This document shows positions 36,592 to 45,539 of a stretch of 64,000 nucleotides of DNA, one piece after another. The stretch spans positions 1,240,001 through 1,304,000 of the forward strand of contig NZ_JSYK01000003.1 in NCBI RefSeq assembly GCF_000812875.1, given 5' to 3'. Each line of letters opens with the position of its first letter. Positions within the stretch are counted from its first letter, which is position 1. The notes beneath the pieces are model-generated. The model made no database searches and was not told where the DNA came from. It was given only the letters and a program-made list of their open reading frames with translations. Source of the DNA: Kaistella solincola. GTDB lineage: Bacteria; Bacteroidota; Bacteroidia; Flavobacteriales; Weeksellaceae. Position numbers and translations under genes: made by a program.

Positions 36592-37788
36592 TTAATCAGC
36601 ATAAATTACATATTTAGCCCTGATTTTCTGAAAAGCATCAAGGTCGCTTTTCCAGCTTTCTTTAATTTCCGCCGAGGTTTTTCCGGCGATAATTTGCTTT
36701 CTAAGCTGATCTGTTCCGGCAAGTTTATCGAAAAAAAGATTTTTCAGAAAGAAGTCCTGCTGCGGATTTTTGTAGTTTTTATAAGATTCGAGAAGCCAAT
36801 CCAAATTGATCATCCGCAAATTTGTATTAGTTTCCGAAAGATTTCTGCCGTAGCATAATTTACCGTTCAGAAAAGGATCTTTTGCGCCAGCGGAAGGTTT
36901 GGGAGTAAATGTAAAAGGGAAATTTTTGGTCCATGGAGAGCCGAAAATCTGAAAAGGCAAATTGGTGCCGCGACCTACGGAAACTTGCGTGCCTTCGAAA
37001 AAGCATAAACTTGGATAAAGATTTATTGCGCGGGAATTCGGCAAATTTGGTGAAGGTTGTGCGGAAATTTCATAGCGCTGCGTTTTATGGTAACGCTGCA
37101 TCGGGATCAGCGTGTATTTCGCCTGAATGCCTTTTGTTAACCACTTTTCACCGTTTACCATTTTACCATATTCACCAATTGTTAAACCGTAGACCACGGG
37201 AATTGGATGCATGCCGACAAAACTTAGCCATTGTGGCTTTAAAACCGGCCCGTCAACATAACCGTCATGCGGATTTGGTCGATCCAGAACCAAAACTTCA
37301 ACATTATTTTCCGCGGCGGCTTCCATCACCAAAGTTAAAGTTGAAATGTAGGTGTAAAAGCGAACGCCTACGTCCTGAATGTCAAAAATAATGATGTCAA
37401 GTCCTTTCACCTGCGCCGCAGTTGGTTTTTTATTGCTCCCGTACAGTGAAATTATCGGAATTCCGGTTTTAACGTCAACGCCATTTTTTACATGTTCTCC
37501 AGCATCAGCATCTCCTCGGAAACCGTGTTCGGGCGCAAAAATTGACTGTATTTTGACCGAATTTTTTACCAAAAAATCTACGAGAAAAGTGCCGTCGCTT
37601 AAAAGTCCGGTTTGATTGGTGACCAACGCCACGGTTTTATTTTTAAGCAAAGGAAAGTATAATTCGGGCCGGTCGGCGCCGGTTTTAAAGCAGTTTTTAT
37701 CAATGTTTTGCGCAAAACCCATCTGGCAAAAACCAAAATAAATTAGCATAGTCAGAAGTAAATCTTTAATTTTGGTCTTTAAAATCAT
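36592..37788 (-). CDS. DUF1343 protein, NamZ-like exo-N-acetylmuramidase
   Basis: The 398-residue protein has a signal peptide (after MILKTKIKDLLLTML; ends near GFAQ) and the DUF1343 domain: ALVTNQTG, FAPEHGFRGDADAGE, ISLYGSNKKPT, DIQDVGVRFYTYISTL, VLDRPNPHDG and the C-terminal half. Known members of this family (NamZ) remove terminal N-acetylmuramic acid from peptidoglycan fragments, so it fits cell-wall recycling. I use the ATG at 37788; the frame is open upstream to 38001, but that part overlaps the divergent permease gene and is not family-like. Confidence 0.88.
   Translation of the reverse strand: MILKTKIKDLLLTMLIYFGFCQMGFAQNIDKNCFKTGADRPELYFPLLKNKTVALVTNQTGLLSDGTFLVDFLVKNSVKIQSIFAPEHGFRGDADAGEHVKNGVDVKTGIPIISLYGSNKKPTAAQVKGLDIIIFDIQDVGVRFYTYISTLTLVMEAAAENNVEVLVLDRPNPHDGYVDGPVLKPQWLSFVGMHPIPVVYGLTIGEYGKMVNGEKWLTKGIQAKYTLIPMQRYHKTQRYEISAQPSPNLPNSRAINLYPSLCFFEGTQVSVGRGTNLPFQIFGSPWTKNFPFTFTPKPSAGAKDPFLNGKLCYGRNLSETNTNLRMINLDWLLESYKNYKNPQQDFFLKNLFFDKLAGTDQLRKQIIAGKTSAEIKESWKSDLDAFQKIRAKYVIYAD
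37767..37774 (+). promoter_or_regulatory. -7 element of the ABC permease gene
   Basis: TAATTTTG matches TAnnTTTG, 18 nt before TTG 37793. It lies inside the 5' coding end of the divergent DUF1343 gene. Confidence 0.5.
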
Positions 37789-37792
37789 TTGC

Positions 37793-39022
37793 TTGAAATT
37801 TCCGTTATATTTCTCTAAAAAAATTGCTTTTTCCAAAGATAACAAAAATAATCTCTCACGGGTTATTGTCTTTATTGGTCGCCTTTCTGTAGCACTTGGC
37901 GTGATTGTTTCGCTCATTACCGTGTCAACAGGACTGGGTTCAAAAAAAGCGATTAAAGAAAGGATGGCAGATTTTTCCGGGCATATTTCCATAAAATCCA
38001 AGCAGTCTAATAATTCTTATAATTCCTCGGTTTTAAGCACCGAAGGTTTACAGGTCCCGAAAATCAAAGGTTTACCAGATGTCGCCGCAACGCAAAAATA
38101 TGTAGCAGCGAGTGGAATTTTCCGCAACGAACACAATTTTGCCGGAATTATTTTTAAAGGTGTCGGTAAAGATTTTGACAGTGCGCGGTTTCGTAAATTT
38201 CTGGTTGCCGGACATACGCCAAAAATCACCGAAAAAGGTTTTAATAACGGAATTTGTATTTCTGCAAAAATTGCAAACGACCTGCATCTGAATGTAAAAG
38301 ACAGCATTGTCGCTATTTTTTCAAAAGAAAACCAAAGTCCACTTTACCGGAAATTTGAAGTGGTCGGAATTTATAAAACGGATATCAAGCAAATCGATGA
38401 TATTTTCGTGATTGGCGGCATTAACCATGCGCGGAAAATTCAAGGAATGACACAGAAGGAAGTTGGTGGAATTGATGTTTTTCTGAAGGACATCAACGAC
38501 ATCGACCAGGACGCACCAAAAATTGACAAACTTGTCGGTTATAAAAACTACACGGTAAAAGCCACTGAAGAATATCCGCAAATCATGGATTTCATTGCGA
38601 TTTTTGATATGAACATTGCTTTAATCATCATCATTATGCTGATTGTAGTCATCATCAACATCATTATGGTGCTTCTCATTTTAATTATCGAACGCACGAA
38701 CTCCATCGGAATGCTGAAAACTTTGGGCGCAACGAACGGACAAATACGCACCATTTTCATTAATTACACTTTGCTTATAATGGTTCCTGGACTTTTGATC
38801 GGAAATATTATTGGAATTGGCTTTTTGCTGATTCAGAAATATTTCGGCGTAATCACCTTAAATCCGGAAAATTACTATTTAAGCGTGGTTCCGGTGGAAC
38901 TCAACATTTTTTACATCCTCATGATTTCCGCCGGTATTCTTGTAGTTTCCGGTATTTCACTGGTTTTACCGAGTTATCTCATCAGCAAAATCTCGCCGGT
39001 AAAAGCCATTAAATACAATTAA
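37793..39022 (+). CDS. ABC transporter permease, LolC/E (FtsX-like) type
   Basis: The 409-residue protein has one N-terminal transmembrane helix (about residues 30-50), a periplasmic MacB-like core domain (about 55-270) and three C-terminal helices with the FtsX domain (ERTNSIGMLKTLGATNGQIRTIF). This matches LolC/LolE-like permeases that move lipoproteins or other envelope substrates. The N-terminus MKFPLYFSKKIAFSKD from TTG 37793 aligns with usual starts of this family. Its 5' end is 4 nt from the divergent DUF1343 start. No ATPase gene is adjacent. Confidence 0.87.
   Translation: MKFPLYFSKKIAFSKDNKNNLSRVIVFIGRLSVALGVIVSLITVSTGLGSKKAIKERMADFSGHISIKSKQSNNSYNSSVLSTEGLQVPKIKGLPDVAATQKYVAASGIFRNEHNFAGIIFKGVGKDFDSARFRKFLVAGHTPKITEKGFNNGICISAKIANDLHLNVKDSIVAIFSKENQSPLYRKFEVVGIYKTDIKQIDDIFVIGGINHARKIQGMTQKEVGGIDVFLKDINDIDQDAPKIDKLVGYKNYTVKATEEYPQIMDFIAIFDMNIALIIIIMLIVVIINIIMVLLILIIERTNSIGMLKTLGATNGQIRTIFINYTLLIMVPGLLIGNIIGIGFLLIQKYFGVITLNPENYYLSVVPVELNIFYILMISAGILVVSGISLVLPSYLISKISPVKAIKYN
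37834..37841 (-). promoter_or_regulatory. -7 element of the DUF1343 gene
   Basis: On the minus strand TATCTTTG matches TAnnTTTG, 45 nt before the ATG at 37788. It lies inside the permease coding region. Confidence 0.5.
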
Positions 39023-39034
39023 AATTTTAAGTTA

Positions 39035-39042
39035 TATCTTTG
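39035..39042 (+). promoter_or_regulatory. -7 element of the cystathionine/cysteine synthase gene
   Basis: TATCTTTG matches TAnnTTTG, 53 nt before the ATG. The -33 element is weak. Confidence 0.5.
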
Positions 39043-39095
39043 CAAACCCTTAATTATAGCTGTTATAATTGCGGAATTAATACGCAAAAAACCAT

Positions 39096-40076
39096 ATGAA
39101 ATACGCAGAAAATATATTAGAAACGATAGGAAATACGCCGCTTGTAAAACTGAATAAAGTGCTTGGTGACGACTTTCCAGCACTTGTTTTAGCAAAAGTG
39201 GAAACCTTCAATCCCGGAAATTCTGTTAAAGACAGAATGGCGCTGAAAATGATTGAAGACGCGGAAAAAGACGGCCGCCTAAAACCAGGTGGAACGATCA
39301 TCGAAGGAACTTCCGGAAATACTGGAATGGGCCTTGCGCTCGCAGCAATCGTAAAAGGTTACAAATGTATTTTTGTAACCAATTCCAAACAGTCCAAAGA
39401 AAAAAATGACATTTTAAAAGCCGTTGGTGCCGAAGTTATCGTGTGTCCAACCGATGTTACACCTGAAGATCCACGATCCTATTACAGCGTTTCAAAACGC
39501 CTTGGCGAAGAAACTGAAAATGGCTGGTACGTCAACCAATATGATAATTTATCAAACCGCGTGGCGCATTACGAAACTACAGCGCCGGAAATTTGGGAAC
39601 AAACAGAAGGAAAACTCACGCATTTCGTTGCGGGTGCCGGAACTGGCGGTACGGTAACAGGTTGTGGACAGTTTTTCAAAGAGAAAAATCCGGACATCAA
39701 AATCATTGGAATTGATACTTACGGTTCCATTTTGAAAGAATATCACGAAACCGGCGAATTTCACCCGGAAAAAGCGCATTCTTACGTTACAGAGGGAATT
39801 GGCGAAGATATTATTCCGCTTAATTATGACATGTCGGTTATCGATCATTTTGAAAAAGTAACCGATAAAGACGGTGCGGTTTTCGCAAGAAAACTGGCCA
39901 AAGAAGAAGGTATTTTCTGCGGATATTCCGCGGGTAGCGCAATTGCGGCTTTGTTGCAGATGAAAGACCAGTTTACTAAAGACGATGTAGTGGTGGTTTT
40001 ACTGCACGATCACGGTTCGCGTTACGTCGGGAAAATCTACAACGACGAATGGATGAAAGGAATGGGTTGGTTATAA
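39096..40076 (+). CDS. PLP-dependent cysteine/cystathionine beta-synthase
   Basis: The 326-residue fold-type II enzyme has the PLP lysine K45 (NPGNSVKDRMA), the substrate loop EGTSGNTGMGLA and the phosphate-binding GAGTGGTVTG. The segment GIGEDIIPLNYDMSVID and the SNRVAHYETTAPEI motif resemble cystathionine beta-synthase more than O-acetylserine sulfhydrylase, but the C-terminal CBS domains are missing. It therefore makes cysteine or cystathionine; I cannot decide which. The terminator just after it lies inside a GC-rich repeat element. Confidence 0.88.
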   Translation: MKYAENILETIGNTPLVKLNKVLGDDFPALVLAKVETFNPGNSVKDRMALKMIEDAEKDGRLKPGGTIIEGTSGNTGMGLALAAIVKGYKCIFVTNSKQSKEKNDILKAVGAEVIVCPTDVTPEDPRSYYSVSKRLGEETENGWYVNQYDNLSNRVAHYETTAPEIWEQTEGKLTHFVAGAGTGGTVTGCGQFFKEKNPDIKIIGIDTYGSILKEYHETGEFHPEKAHSYVTEGIGEDIIPLNYDMSVIDHFEKVTDKDGAVFARKLAKEEGIFCGYSAGSAIAALLQMKDQFTKDDVVVVLLHDHGSRYVGKIYNDEWMKGMGWL

Positions 40077-40080
40077 TATT

Positions 40081-40228
40081 TGGCGTGCCCTACACAAAAA
40101 AAGAGCAAAATTTCATTTTGCTCTTTTTTTTGTTCCGGTCGGTCTTCGGCTCCCAATCTTTGTTCCTTGGCGCGGCGGCTTCGCCGCCGCGCCAAGGAAC
40201 AAAGGATTTCCGCCTACGCCCTCACGCG
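40081..40228. repeat. GC-rich intergenic palindromic element (type A)
   Basis: The element runs from GGCGTGCCC (40082) to CCCTCACGC (40219-40227), with GCGTG and CACGC as inverted ends. It contains a terminator (40102-40131) and a perfect 22-bp hairpin with a 3-nt loop: left arm 40158-40179, right arm 40183-40204. It is much richer in GC than the flanks. From memory, similar GGCGTGCCC...TCCGC...CCCTCACGC sequences recur between genes in flavobacterial genomes. It provides the stop codon of the glycosyltransferase gene (TCA, 40222-40224). Confidence 0.7.
40102..40131 (+). terminator. Terminator after the cysteine/cystathionine synthase gene
   Basis: AGAGCAAAA (40102-40110) pairs with TTTTGCTCT (40116-40124), flanked by seven As and eight Ts. 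Confidence 0.9.
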
Positions 40229-41526
40229 TTAATTGCTAAAATTTCGCTCAGTTGTTTCGTTAAATTTTTCCGGGCAAATTGACCAATATTTTGTGTTTTA
40301 GCCACAGCATTTCCACTTTGCCACCCGTTAAATTTTTCAAGCAGAAAACTTTTCAAGCGCGCAGTTTCGTCGTAAGTGAAATGTTCACCGGCATTCGTTT
40401 CCAGCAGAATTTTTTTCACATCGCTGTCTTTCGGACCGAAGGACAGAATCTGGTTTCCCGTCGCCAGATATTCGAAAATTTTTCCCGGAATTATGCCTTT
40501 CGACTGCTCGTCAGGGAAATTGGTAATCAGCAGTAAATCTGAATTCTGCATTTCCTCATTCGCGACGCCGTGCGAGAGATAACCCAAATTTTTAACCAAA
40601 TTTTTGAGGTTAGAAGACTCAATTTTTTCTAAAATTTTCGCATCAATTCTGCCGACAAAACGCAGCTCAAAATTCTGCTTGAATTCTTCATTTTCGTTTC
40701 TCAATTCCTCCAAAACTTTCCACAAGATTTCGGGATTTCGAAGCTGTTCCAAAACTCCAATATAGCTTAAAGTAAATTTGGAATTTTTTGCCTTTTTAAC
40801 CGATAATTTTTCCTCTAAATCTCGGTCAAAACCATTGGTAATGCAGAAGGCATTCGCACCATTTTTCCGGAAATTTTCCACATCAGAAAAGCTGGTGGCT
40901 AAGGTAATATCTGCATTTTGAAAAACCTGTCTTTCCAGATCGCGGTGCTTTTCGTCCGCGCTTTTGCTTAATTTCAAATGTTTGTAATAAGAAATTTCGG
41001 TCCAGGGATCGCGAAAATCAGCAAGCCATTTTAAAGCCGGAAATTCTTTCTTCAGTTCCAAACCAATTAAGTGCATGGAATGCGGCGGACCGGTGGTTAC
41101 AAATGCATCAAAATGATTATCCTGAAGATATTTTTTTAGAAATTTTGCCGACGGTTTCACCCAGAATTTCCGCGCATCCGGAATGAAAAAATTACCGCGA
41201 ACCCAGATGGAAAGTTTGGATTTCCAAGATTGGTTATTGCCAACATCAAATTGGCCGGCTTTAAACTTTTTGTTGTCTTTCCCGAAAAATTCAGCAATTT
41301 GGTACGGCTCCCAGATTTTGATTTTGATGATTTCAAGATCTTTTGAAACTTCGTTTTCCAAAGATTCATCAACAATTGGGTAACTTGGATTTTCCGGAAT
41401 AAAAACCGTGGGTTTCCAACCGAAATCTGGTAAATATTTCACGAATTTCAACCAACGCTGCACGCCCGGTCCGCCTGCGGGCGGCCAGTAGTAAGTGATG
41501 ATTAATATTTTTCTTGGTGAATCCAT
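40222..41526 (-). CDS. Glycosyltransferase, GT-B fold (family 4-like)
   Basis: The 434-residue protein has the N-terminal ITYYWPPAGGPGVQRW segment, a LADFRDPWTE motif and a C-terminal nucleotide-sugar domain (LSYIGVLEQLRNPE, FEYLATGNQILSFGPKDSD), as in GT4 enzymes that build polysaccharide or glycolipid. Donor and acceptor are unknown. The last codons (LAINA and stop) fall in the edge of a repeat element, so the C-terminus may have been altered by its insertion. Confidence 0.85.
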   Translation of the reverse strand: MDSPRKILIITYYWPPAGGPGVQRWLKFVKYLPDFGWKPTVFIPENPSYPIVDESLENEVSKDLEIIKIKIWEPYQIAEFFGKDNKKFKAGQFDVGNNQSWKSKLSIWVRGNFFIPDARKFWVKPSAKFLKKYLQDNHFDAFVTTGPPHSMHLIGLELKKEFPALKWLADFRDPWTEISYYKHLKLSKSADEKHRDLERQVFQNADITLATSFSDVENFRKNGANAFCITNGFDRDLEEKLSVKKAKNSKFTLSYIGVLEQLRNPEILWKVLEELRNENEEFKQNFELRFVGRIDAKILEKIESSNLKNLVKNLGYLSHGVANEEMQNSDLLLITNFPDEQSKGIIPGKIFEYLATGNQILSFGPKDSDVKKILLETNAGEHFTYDETARLKSFLLEKFNGWQSGNAVAKTQNIGQFARKNLTKQLSEILAINA

Positions 41527-41536
41527 TTATTAAAAC

Positions 41537-41570
41537 GAAAAAAATTGCCGTTAAAACGGCAAATAATTTT
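41537..41570 (-). terminator. Terminator of the YfhO gene, built on a GCCG-TAAAA repeat copy
   Basis: TTGCCGT (41545-41551) and ACGGCAA (41556-41562) form a 7-bp stem with TAAA loop. On the minus strand it is followed by a run of seven Ts. It also matches the dispersed repeat consensus. Confidence 0.75.
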
Positions 41571-44151
41571 AAACTGAAATTTCTTGCTCTTCTACCACAG
41601 AATTTTTTGCGGCAGCTTTTTTACGAAACAGCCAATATAAACCGAGTCCGCTTAAAAGCAAAAATATACCAAACGCGATCAGCGACACGATTTTTCCGGC
41701 CTCGATAACATCCGGTGCAAAAACCATTTTCACGGTGTGATTTCCCGCCGGAACGTGCACTGCGCGCAGTAAATAATTCGCTTTGATGTACGGAACTTCT
41801 TTACCATCAATGCTTATTTTCCAGCCTTTCGGGTAATAAATTTCCGAGAAAACAGCTAATTGAGGTGTTTTTGATTGTGTTTTAAATTCCAGCTCATCCG
41901 CCTGATAATTGGTTAATTTTAAAAACGCGGTAGAATCTGCCTGAAGCGGTTTTCCGTTAAAATAAGCTTTGTCAGCACTTGAAACGACAGCAATTTTTTT
42001 TGTGTCGATTTCACCAATTTGTGCAATTTCTTCGTTAGGTGAATTCACGAATTTAATATCAGAAACAAACCAAGCATTTCCGTTTGCATCCGGATTCGTA
42101 ACGACTTCAGGTTTTTCTGTATTGCCGAAAATGAGATATTTCGTGTTCAGCATATTCAGAATTCGCGGAACTTTTACCGTATCCATTTTTCCGAAATATT
42201 CATTAATTAAATCGTCGTATCGTCTCAGTTTCACCGCGTGATAACCGCCGACCGAAGATTTGAAGTACGAAGTATTCGTTTCACCAAACGCACCTAAAGT
42301 CTGGTTGTAAATGCGGTAATGCGACTGGTCTTTTTCCGCAATTGTTTCCAGCGTTTTGTTGACATTTACATTGTTTAAAAGCGAGACCAAATTAGCATTT
42401 TCACCAACTTTCTGCATTAAAATATCGGAGCTTTCAGTTTGGAAAGGATTTTCGGTAAAGGCTTTGTCGATGAAATTATCGTTGTTCAGGTATCTCTTGT
42501 TGACGCTCCACAGATCAAAAAAGCTCACCAAACCAATCACGATCAGCGCGACGTTTTGAGAAATTTTGTGCTTTAAGCTCAGAAAAAGTACGGTTGCTGT
42601 AATGGCGACAAAAATTAGCGCTTTAATTGCATCTGCAGCGAACATTTTAAAGCGTTCATCAACCAGAAATTCTAAAAGATATGGCGGTAAATAGGTTTTT
42701 TCCGTATCGGTATAAAAACCCAAAATTGGTTTTCCGAAAACGAGTAATAGCAAAGTAATTCCTAAAAAAATGCCGCTTACAACAAGCAAAATTTTCTTTT
42801 TGTATTCAAAGGTCAGCGAACTTTCGTTTGCAATTTCTGCAGTTTCTTTGGAATTGAAAAAGCGGTATAAACCTACAATTGCAATCAGCGGAAACAGCAG
42901 TTCTACTACTACCAAAATTGAACTTGGTGCGCGGAATTTATTATAAAACGGAACGAAATCAATGAAGAAATCTGAAACCGGCATAAAATTGCTGCCCCAC
43001 GCCAAAAGCACGGTCAAAACCGAGGCGCCCAAAATCCAGTATCGGTATTTTTTCCAGCCGAAGAAAAAACCAAGAACCGCAAGAAAACACACGACGGCGC
43101 CTTGATACGCCGGACCGGAAGTTCCAGGCTGTTCGCCCCAATAGGTCAGCGAGCCAAAACCTTTCCCGATCTGATCCATTTCCTGCTGCGAGGTCACATT
43201 TTCCTGAATAAGCTGCTGTACTTTTGCCATCATTTCATCAGAACCGGCTTCGTTGCTCGCGCCGCCCATTAATCTTGGGATAAAGAGATTCAGCGTTTCC
43301 AGTTTTCCGTAGCTCCACATCAGCATACTTTCCTTGTCCATGCCGGTTTTGTCGTCGGAATGTCGTTCGTTGTTTAAAATTTGTTTTCCGCGCACCGTTT
43401 CGGTAATGTATTCGGAATTCGCCATAATTCGCTGCGAATTCATGCCGACACCTAAGACAAAAGCAAGCGCTAAAATCCCGGTTGAAATTCCAAAATGTTT
43501 CCAGTCGGTTTTTCCCTGAAAAGCACGGATTAGTTCAGAAATAAACAAAAATGCGAGCGCGATAAAAAGGTAAAAAGTCATTTGCGGGTGATTGGCCGCA
43601 ATCTGCAAGCCCATAAAAAGCGCGGTCACGATAAATCCGACCACATATTTTTTCCGGATATAAACCAGTAAAATTCCGGCTAAAAGCGGCGCAAAATACG
43701 CAACAGTATGGATTTTTCCGTTATGTCCGGCAGCAAGTGCGATATAAAAATAAGTGGATAAACCGAAAAAAGTGGCGCCTAAAAGGGCATATTTCCAGTT
43801 TCGTACGGCAACCATTCCCAAAAGAAAAAAGCCAGAAAAAAGAAGGAAAATATAGTTGGCTGGCTTTGGTAAAAAATTCAGAAAATTATCGATATTTTTA
43901 ATGATATCACCCCGGAACTGCGAGCCCATTTGGTAAGTCGGCATTCCGCCAAACATCGAGTCGCTCCAGTAGGTTTCTTTGCTATTTTGCGCGCGGTAAT
44001 CCAGCAGTTCTTTCGCGCCGCCTTTGTACTGCACGATGTCGTGCTGAAAAAGCTGCTTGCCTGTAAGCACCGGATTTGCGTAAATCACCGCTAGAAGCAC
44101 GAACAGCACCAGAGAGCCGAGGATGAAAATTAAATTTCTGTTTTTTACCAT
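41569..44151 (-). CDS. YfhO family membrane protein
   Basis: The 860-residue protein has about 12-13 transmembrane segments, a large soluble stretch at residues about 530-740 and a last helix near the C-terminus, as in YfhO/bacterial membrane protein family (GT-C-like fold). In Gram-positives YfhO glycosylates lipoteichoic acid; in Bacteroidota the role is not established. The C-terminal region (FSEIYYPKGWKISIDGKEVPYIKANYLLRAV) is the typical family ending. I use ATG 44151, because an in-frame ATG at 44193 lies inside the terminator of the upstream gene. Confidence 0.87.
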   Translation of the reverse strand: MVKNRNLIFILGSLVLFVLLAVIYANPVLTGKQLFQHDIVQYKGGAKELLDYRAQNSKETYWSDSMFGGMPTYQMGSQFRGDIIKNIDNFLNFLPKPANYIFLLFSGFFLLGMVAVRNWKYALLGATFFGLSTYFYIALAAGHNGKIHTVAYFAPLLAGILLVYIRKKYVVGFIVTALFMGLQIAANHPQMTFYLFIALAFLFISELIRAFQGKTDWKHFGISTGILALAFVLGVGMNSQRIMANSEYITETVRGKQILNNERHSDDKTGMDKESMLMWSYGKLETLNLFIPRLMGGASNEAGSDEMMAKVQQLIQENVTSQQEMDQIGKGFGSLTYWGEQPGTSGPAYQGAVVCFLAVLGFFFGWKKYRYWILGASVLTVLLAWGSNFMPVSDFFIDFVPFYNKFRAPSSILVVVELLFPLIAIVGLYRFFNSKETAEIANESSLTFEYKKKILLVVSGIFLGITLLLLVFGKPILGFYTDTEKTYLPPYLLEFLVDERFKMFAADAIKALIFVAITATVLFLSLKHKISQNVALIVIGLVSFFDLWSVNKRYLNNDNFIDKAFTENPFQTESSDILMQKVGENANLVSLLNNVNVNKTLETIAEKDQSHYRIYNQTLGAFGETNTSYFKSSVGGYHAVKLRRYDDLINEYFGKMDTVKVPRILNMLNTKYLIFGNTEKPEVVTNPDANGNAWFVSDIKFVNSPNEEIAQIGEIDTKKIAVVSSADKAYFNGKPLQADSTAFLKLTNYQADELEFKTQSKTPQLAVFSEIYYPKGWKISIDGKEVPYIKANYLLRAVHVPAGNHTVKMVFAPDVIEAGKIVSLIAFGIFLLLSGLGLYWLFRKKAAAKNSVVEEQEISV

Positions 44152-44170
44152 TTTAAACTTTATTATTCTG

Positions 44171-44196
44171 AAAAACCCTTTGACATTTGTCAAAGG
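44171..44196 (-). terminator. Terminator of the DUF4834 gene
   Basis: CCTTTGACA (44177-44185) pairs with TGTCAAAGG (44188-44196); a T run follows on the minus strand. Confidence 0.8.
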
Positions 44197-44197
44197 A

Positions 44198-44416
44198 TTA
44201 TTTTGGTTTTTTCTCTTCTACTTCTTCGTAATCTACAGTTTCTGCGTCCCAGGTAATCTTGGAATCCAGCTTTTTCTTTGACTTTTCCTGCCTTTTTTCC
44301 TGCGGATTTTGCGGTTTTGGGAATTTAAAAACTGCAGTGAAGAATATCCGTTTTAAAATATTCCAAACAAAAAAAATGACAACCGTAGTCAGAATTAATT
44401 CTAAAATAAATTTCAT
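44198..44416 (-). CDS. DUF4834 family small membrane protein
   Basis: The 72-residue protein has one N-terminal transmembrane helix (residues about 3-27), a Lys/Gln-rich linker and the acidic end WDAETVDYEEVEE typical of DUF4834 in flavobacteria. Function is unknown. It lies between the lipoprotein and YfhO genes in the same direction, with its own terminator. Confidence 0.8.
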   Translation of the reverse strand: MKFILELILTTVVIFFVWNILKRIFFTAVFKFPKPQNPQEKRQEKSKKKLDSKITWDAETVDYEEVEEKKPK

Positions 44417-44449
44417 TTAGTCTATACTATTGAATGTGAAAAACGAAAA

Positions 44450-44473
44450 AATTTGCTGTTTTAGCGGCTTATT
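44450..44473 (-). repeat. Copy of the GCCG-TAAAA repeat
   Basis: On the minus strand it reads GCCGCTAAAACAGC followed by AAATTTTTT, directly after the stop of the DUF6263 gene. Confidence 0.55.
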
Positions 44474-45539
44474 TTCCCGGATTAACCACCACTGTTGAGT
44501 TTGATACTGATTTCATCGTTTGCGACTGTTTACCATCGGAAAGCGTTTCGGACTGCGAAGTTTTCACGCTGATGTTTTGGTTTTTTACCCAGCCCGTATT
44601 TTGGTCAAGCGTAATGGTACCGTTTTGCGAAAGTTCCGATGACATGCTGCGCGTAATTCCCTGCTGCGTCTGTTTATCGGATTTTTTTGGAATTCCGCCA
44701 GAAACACCGATTTGCGCGACACCGTTCGCGACATTTTTCAAAACGTAAGTCGTTACCAGCTTAATTTTTCCGTCCGGCGTTGCGTTTTCACTTTCCGTCC
44801 ATTTTTCACCGATCTTTACGCCTTTTTCCGGGATTAAAACCAGGTTTTTCGCTATTTGATCTTTCAGGCTTTTTTCATTGAAACTTTGTTTAAAGCTGCT
44901 CAGGAACGCAGTTTTTGCTTTTGCGTCTTTAATGGTGCTTCCGACCGCTGCAGAAATTTTGTTGTAAATAGCATCAAAACCTGTGATAGAAACCACTTTT
45001 CCGGTTTCAGTCATCTTCAGATTCAGCTTGTTGCCAACCAAAGCTTTATTCACTTTCCACATCATTTTCAGCTGCTCATCTTTCGGTTCAGCCTGCTTGG
45101 TATCCACGGAAACCGATTTCCCATTTGCGGACTGGGAATTTCGTTTACCAACAAGGTTGATGGAAATATCATAAACTCCGTCTTTAAAATCATTTACGGT
45201 GAAAGACATTTCATCTGTCATTTCGCTTGTTCCGCTTTGCGATTTTCCGTCCGGCGCCGTCATGGTCTGCACATCTTTTTGGTAGGTTTTCAGCGGATAA
45301 GTCTCGCCTTTTTCCAGTTTAAAAGTTTGCTTGTAGACACCTGCGGTTTCAAAAATTGCCGGAGCAGAATTTGCTGTATTTGATTGCGCAACGGCGGTAG
45401 AATCGTTTGCGTTTCCTACCGGAACTTCAACAGTCACGCTTTTTCCGGTTTCAGGATCGATTTTCGTAACTGTTTTGGTTTCTTTTTTACAGGAAAGCAG
45501 CGCTATAGAAAGTAGGGCAAGAGCCGTAAATTTTTTCAT
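44469..45539 (-). CDS. DUF6263 family lipoprotein
   Basis: The 356-residue protein has a lipoprotein signal with lipobox LLSC17, a low-complexity linker (residues 40-65) and a beta-rich domain of the DUF6263 type (TFKLEKGETYPLKT; GVKIGEKWTES). It is probably attached to the outer membrane on the periplasmic side. Function unknown. The start ATG has a promoter 60 nt upstream. Confidence 0.8.
   Translation of the reverse strand: MKKFTALALLSIALLSCKKETKTVTKIDPETGKSVTVEVPVGNANDSTAVAQSNTANSAPAIFETAGVYKQTFKLEKGETYPLKTYQKDVQTMTAPDGKSQSGTSEMTDEMSFTVNDFKDGVYDISINLVGKRNSQSANGKSVSVDTKQAEPKDEQLKMMWKVNKALVGNKLNLKMTETGKVVSITGFDAIYNKISAAVGSTIKDAKAKTAFLSSFKQSFNEKSLKDQIAKNLVLIPEKGVKIGEKWTESENATPDGKIKLVTTYVLKNVANGVAQIGVSGGIPKKSDKQTQQGITRSMSSELSQNGTITLDQNTGWVKNQNISVKTSQSETLSDGKQSQTMKSVSNSTVVVNPGK

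Noticed and set aside
37789-38001. Longer N-terminus for the DUF1343 protein
   Set aside because: It would overlap the divergent permease gene and hide the signal peptide at residues 1-25 of the shorter form.
40081-40228. Insertion sequence remnant
   Set aside because: No transposase fragment or target-site duplication could be identified; the size and structure fit a small palindromic repeat.
40049-40282. 77-residue reading frame over the end of the synthase gene and the GC-rich element
   Set aside because: It overlaps a real gene, a terminator and a perfect hairpin; not coding.
44152-44193. Longer N-terminus for the YfhO protein
   Set aside because: The ATG at 44193 lies in the terminator of the DUF4834 gene; MVKNRN at 44151 is a normal membrane-protein start.
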